From a bacterium (GTDB taxonomy: Bacteria; UBP14; UBA6098; B30-G16), in the NCBI GenBank assembly GCA_021162205.1, contig JAGGZE010000053.1:1-35685 (forward strand): DNA of 35,685 nucleotides, given 5' to 3'. Numbering within the stretch: position 1 is the stretch's first letter; every line of letters begins with the position of its first letter. The translations under genes were made by a program, and so were the position numbers. The notes beneath the pieces are model-generated. The model had not been told where the DNA came from. It saw only the letters and a list, made by a program, of their open reading frames with translations, and did not search any database. Of the stretch, positions 32,927-35,685 are shown piece after piece.

Positions 32927-33754
32927 ATGCAATATCCTATCCCAAATACCTGTATATTAACATTCGATGTCGAGGAGTGGTATCACGGAGCGTATCCCGG
33001 ATACGATTATTCGATGCTTAATACAGATATTGTTCGAGTTGTTCCGATGATGAAATCGATTGTCGGGATACTTGCTAGAAACAATGCCACTGCGACATTT
33101 TTTGTTCTCGGCGAGGTCGCTCAAAAACATCCCGAAATTGTGAAAATGATACTCGATGGTGGAAATGAGGTGGCATCGCACGGTTTCCATCATCTGCGAG
33201 CTGGAATACTCGGTGAAAAGGGATTTGCGGATGATTTAATTCACTCGAAAGAAATTTTGGAATCTATTTCGGCAAAAAAAATAAATGGATTTCGTGCCGC
33301 TAATTTTTCTATTTCGCCTCAAAAAACTCCATGGGCATTCGATACATTGAAAAAACTCGATTTCGAATACGATTCGAGCATTTTCCCTGCGATTGCCTAT
33401 TATGGTGGTTCACCCAAAGCGAATCGTTATATTCATAATTTGGCGGGTATCGAGGAATATCCACTTTCAGCATCGAGTATATTGGGTCTTCGTGTTGCAT
33501 TTTCAGGTGGATTCTATTTCAGAGTTATGCCGAAATTCTTTATATGGCATGGTATCAAACATTATTGGAAAAATAATTTTCCACCGGTGTTATATTTGCA
33601 TCCAAAAGATATCGATTCACAAACGCCGTCGTTGCCATTGGGATTTATTAAAAATTTCACTCATAAGGGACTCGCCGATAAGGCATTTGCGAAATTTGAA
33701 TATTTTCTAAAGCGCTGCAAATTCGTATCTATCGAGAAATGGCGTGCTAAATAA
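32927..33754 (+). CDS. Polysaccharide deacetylase (NodB fold)
   Basis: This 275-residue carbohydrate esterase family 4 protein removes N-acetyl groups from a polysaccharide. It begins directly at the fold with LTFDVEEWYHG (catalytic Asp14-Val-Glu), then TATFFVLGEVAQKHPEI and SHGFHH (His85 and His89, metal ligands), FRAANFSI, and YPLSASSILG. The layout and 275-residue length match the exopolysaccharide-associated DUF3473-type deacetylases. No signal peptide is present, as in that group. It closes the three-gene cluster and converges with the aconitase-family gene, leaving two bases between stops and no terminator. Confidence 0.87.
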   Translation: MQYPIPNTCILTFDVEEWYHGAYPGYDYSMLNTDIVRVVPMMKSIVGILARNNATATFFVLGEVAQKHPEIVKMILDGGNEVASHGFHHLRAGILGEKGFADDLIHSKEILESISAKKINGFRAANFSISPQKTPWAFDTLKKLDFEYDSSIFPAIAYYGGSPKANRYIHNLAGIEEYPLSASSILGLRVAFSGGFYFRVMPKFFIWHGIKHYWKNNFPPVLYLHPKDIDSQTPSLPLGFIKNFTHKGLADKAFAKFEYFLKRCKFVSIEKWRAK

Positions 33755-33756
33755 AA

Positions 33757-35013
33757 TTATAAAAATTCTCTCGGGTCGGTTATTTTACCTGCCGATGCAC
33801 TTGCCGCAGCGGTATATGGACTCGCGAGATATACAAACGATTTGGGATTGCCCATTCTGCCTTTGAAATTTCGGTTCGTTGTCGATATGCAAACCTCGTC
33901 ATCGGCAAGAACGCCCTCGTGAGCTCCAAGACAGGGTCCGCAGCCGGGATTCATAAGTATCGCACCTGCCGATAAAAGTTTTTCGACTGTGCCATCGAGA
34001 AGGATTTCCATCAAAATTTTGCTACTCGCTGGGAAAAGCAAAAGTCTTGTGCCTTTGGCAATTTTGCGTCCATCGAGAATTTCGGCTGCCATTCGGAAAT
34101 CCTCGGCTCGTCCATTGGTGCAGGAGCCGATTAGAACTTGATTCACTTTCTTGCCGGCGACATCTTTAACTGGAACGACATTATCGACAGTATGCGGAGC
34201 CGCAACCACTGGAACGATATTTTCGGCATTATATTCGAGAACTTTTTCGTATTCGGCATCGTCATCTGCAAAAATAGAAATATATCGCTTTTTAGCTCGA
34301 TTTTCGAGATATTCATCGGTTTTATTATCGGGCGGAATAATTCCAAATTTTGCACCGGCTTCGACCGCCATATTTGAAAGCACCATTCTCGATGCTATCG
34401 TCATATTATCGATTGTATCGCCGTAAAATTCCAGCGATTTATAAAGTGCGCCATCGGCACCGATATCACCGATAATCGTGAGTATCAAATCCTTCGACGA
34501 GACACCTTTGGGCAATGTATTAGAAATTATGATTTTAATCGATTGCGGCACCATCAGCCACATTTCGCCTGTTGCCCATACCGCAGCGACTTCACTTCTG
34601 CCGATACCGGCACTCGCAGCACCGAATGCACCATAAGTCGTTGTATGTGAATCGGCACCAAGAACGAGTGTGCCGGGTAATGCAAATCCTTCCTCGGAAA
34701 AAACCTGATGGCATATTCCGCGACCGATGTCATAAAAATGCTCGATATTATTTAGCTCGACAAATTCGCGAATTTGCTTATGATTGTTAGCATATTGCGC
34801 TGTCGATGGCGGAACAGTATGGTCGAGAACGATTACAGACTGTTGCGGATTTTTCACTTTATCGACAGACAATCGAGCGAATTTTTTGGATATCGCTGCA
34901 GTATTATCGTGTGATAGAACATAATCGGGAATTACTGTAACTATTTGCCCGATTTTCACTGTTTCATTTCCACTGTGATTTGCTAAAATTTTTTGTGCTA
35001 TAGTTTGCCCCAT
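33757..35013 (-). CDS. leuC: 3-isopropylmalate dehydratase / homoaconitase large subunit
   Basis: This 418-residue [4Fe-4S] hydro-lyase is the large subunit of the archaeal-type LeuC/HacA group, which isomerises 2-isopropylmalate to 3-isopropylmalate (leucine pathway) or a related acid. The cluster cysteines are C298 (GSCTNGR), C358 and C361 (NPGCGPCLGAHEG). GADSHTTTYGAFG (119-131) and the substrate region SHDNTAAI are present. This short form needs a separate small subunit (LeuD), which is not adjacent on either side. AAAGGAAA precedes the ATG. Substrate choice among isopropylmalate, homoaconitate and related acids cannot be settled from sequence; the leuC symbol is provisional. Confidence 0.85.
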   Translation of the reverse strand: MGQTIAQKILANHSGNETVKIGQIVTVIPDYVLSHDNTAAISKKFARLSVDKVKNPQQSVIVLDHTVPPSTAQYANNHKQIREFVELNNIEHFYDIGRGICHQVFSEEGFALPGTLVLGADSHTTTYGAFGAASAGIGRSEVAAVWATGEMWLMVPQSIKIIISNTLPKGVSSKDLILTIIGDIGADGALYKSLEFYGDTIDNMTIASRMVLSNMAVEAGAKFGIIPPDNKTDEYLENRAKKRYISIFADDDAEYEKVLEYNAENIVPVVAAPHTVDNVVPVKDVAGKKVNQVLIGSCTNGRAEDFRMAAEILDGRKIAKGTRLLLFPASSKILMEILLDGTVEKLLSAGAILMNPGCGPCLGAHEGVLADDEVCISTTNRNFKGRMGNPKSFVYLASPYTAAASASAGKITDPREFL

Positions 35014-35132
35014 TGTTTTTCCTTTCCGATTGAGTTATTTTTTCCAAATATATTTATTATATAAAAATAGAATAGAAAAAATTTGAAAACAAGAAATATT
35101 TATATGAACTATTTAATAGTTTTTATTTTCAC
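35014..35132. other. Divergent AT-rich region between leuC and tRNA-Ser
   Basis: No gene is visible. A perfect 7-bp inverted repeat AACTATTtAATAGTT (35107-35121) lies upstream of the tRNA-Ser promoter. A leuC promoter is not clear; TTGTTT-17-TATTTT on the minus strand near 35065-35093 is a weak candidate. Confidence 0.3.
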
Positions 35133-35161
35133 TTGACAAAAGTCGATGAAGATTTTATCTA
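35133..35161 (+). promoter_or_regulatory. Promoter of tRNA-Ser
   Basis: A consensus TTGACA (35133-35138) is followed after 16-17 bases by TTATCT/TATCTA (35155-35161). The mature tRNA begins about 12 bases downstream. Confidence 0.6.
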
Positions 35162-35172
35162 AATAAACATTT

Positions 35173-35263
35173 GGAGAGGTGGCCGAGTATGGCTGAAGGC
35201 AACCGCCTGCTAAGCGGTTGAGGGGGTAAAACTCCTCCCAGGGTTCAAATCCCTGCCTCTCCG
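35173..35263 (+). tRNA. tRNA-Ser (anticodon GCT)
   Basis: This class II tRNA has 91 bases. Acceptor GGAGAGG pairs with CCTCTCC, with discriminator G. The D arm contains TGGCCGAGTATGGCTGAAGGC (one base beyond limit omitted: GGCCGAGTATGGCTGAAGGC). The anticodon arm is ACCGC-CTGCTAA-GCGGT with anticodon GCT. A long variable arm (GGGGG...CTCCTCCC) and the T arm GGGTTCAAATCCC follow. CCA is not encoded. Confidence 0.95.
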
Positions 35264-35283
35264 CAGGCATTCGCCTGTTTTTT
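35264..35283 (+). terminator. Rho-independent terminator of tRNA-Ser, part of element E5
   Basis: CAGGCattcGCCTG (35264-35277) is followed at once by six T. It begins on the base after the tRNA discriminator. The same hairpin is the third hairpin of compound element E5, so a repeat supplies the terminator. Confidence 0.75.
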
Positions 35284-35327
35284 GTGCGTTGTTTTCCTCC
35301 CGACAATGTCGGGATTCCCTGCAACGC
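35264..35327 (-). repeat. Compound hairpin element E5
   Basis: In minus sense the outer stem is GCGTTG (35327-35322) with CAACGC (35291-35286). The linker is AGGGAAT, and the inner hairpin is TCCCGACattGTCGGGA (35314-35298), followed by GGAAAA. ACAAAAAA leads to the third hairpin CAGGCgaatGCCTG (35277-35264). Confidence 0.75.
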
Positions 35328-35359
35328 CAGATTAATAAGTATTTCAACTAATTAAAGAG

Positions 35360-35434
35360 CCGAAGACTCCTCTTCGGGTATCTTCTTTGTATTGTGTCTT
35401 TCTTAATCCCAATGAGTCGAAATCGGGAGACAAT
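35360..35434 (-). repeat. Divergent compound hairpin element E6
   Basis: In minus sense the outer stem is AGACAAT/ATTGT-TCT type (35430-35434 with 35391-35395, one bulge). A weak inner TCCC/GGGA pairing and the shared linker ATTAAGAAAG follow, then ACAAAGAAGATA and a strong third hairpin CCGAAGAggagTCTTCGG (35377-35360). It keeps the E-element order with new stem sequences. Confidence 0.5.
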
Positions 35435-35456
35435 CAATAAATCACGAATTCGATTA

Positions 35457-35621
35457 ATGAATAAAAAATATTATTTGTGAGTATTTATAGTTATTCTTGT
35501 CGGTATTATTTTTTGAGGTTCGATTTTTACTGGTGGTGCCGATGTATTAGATTGGTTATTCGATTTAGTCGGGCTCGGTTTTATTATCGTTGGTTTAATT
35601 CAATTATTTACAAATAAGTAA
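35457..35621 (+). pseudogene. Small membrane-protein frame with two in-frame TGA codons
   Basis: From an ATG at 35457 the frame reads MNKKYYL, TGA (35478-35480), VFIVILVGIIF, TGA (35514-35516), GSIFTGGADVLDWLFDL, then VGLGFIIVGLIQLFTNK and TAA: 54 codons. Both halves contain a membrane helix and a basic or polar end. Trp (TGG to TGA) would suit both interrupted positions. TGA is a real stop elsewhere here, so decay is the simplest reading. No ribosome-binding site is evident. The last 64 bases of the window show no further feature. Confidence 0.4.
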
Positions 35622-35685
35622 GAATAATTATAGTAATATTATATAATTTTTATTGAATTATTATTTGTATATAGAACTGTTAAAT

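Noticed and set aside
35457-35621. Genome-wide TGA-to-Trp or Gly recoding
   Set aside because: yggS, the flippase-like gene, the Vms1-like gene and ade all end properly at TGA, so TGA is a stop here.

Overview
The window looks like a chromosomal segment of an AT-rich, Gram-negative, probably uncultivated bacterium. Two signal-peptide outer-membrane beta-barrel proteins show a diderm envelope. A decayed C-terminal fragment (GLYLVRATMSNGQ..TRKI) resembles the sorting/FlgD-like tails common in FCB-type phyla. I cannot place it at phylum level. The DNA is visibly rich in CGAT/TCGA, with two stretches (about 3.9-6.3 kb and 23.6-25.3 kb) that read differently. TGA is used as a normal stop.

Layout. 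24-857 (-) is a TauE/SafE permease, followed by a gene-poor stretch with two small hairpins and a sorting-domain remnant. 1.4-7.5 kb (+) is an envelope-glycan cluster: YfhO-like GT-C protein, two SAM methyltransferases around an LPG-synthase/flippase-like membrane protein, and a GT4 glycosyltransferase. A class II fructose-bisphosphate aldolase follows with its own promoter and terminator. 9.0-15.2 kb (+) is a compact run: a large STAND-type ATPase, the YggS/PLPBP protein, RuvA, a Vms1/eRF1-like protein and a membrane-anchored zinc peptidase. 15.2-18.2 kb (-) holds recR, tRNA-Val(TAC), a DUF3307 membrane protein, and rplI-rpsR-rpsF, where bS6 has an exceptional acidic tail and ssb is absent. 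Divergent from these is glycyl-tRNA synthetase.

19.7-25.6 kb is the accessory part: a repeat-filled gap, a beta-barrel protein, adenine deaminase, a second repeat gap, a translationally coupled two-gene cassette of unknown function, and a highly structured intergenic region. 25.6-28.7 kb (-) has a PmbA/TldE-like protein and a long-chain acyl-CoA ligase. dapA diverges from the ligase, with a 20-bp palindrome in its promoter spacer. A second beta-barrel protein, a three-gene surface-polysaccharide cluster (GT9/DUF6913-like, GT2, polysaccharide deacetylase), an aconitase-family large subunit and tRNA-Ser(GCT) follow.

The strongest unexplained signal is a family of compound hairpin elements, five good copies and at least one divergent, at 19.9-20.2, 23.3-23.4 and 35.3-35.4 kb. 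Each has an outer stem enclosing an inner stem, then a third hairpin. The stem sequences differ between copies but stay complementary, while the short linkers are conserved. Copies abut the start of the 20251 gene and of ade, where the third hairpin overlaps the ribosome-binding site, and another follows tRNA-Ser, where it would act as a terminator. The right edge also carries a small membrane-protein reading frame broken by two TGA codons at positions where Trp would fit.
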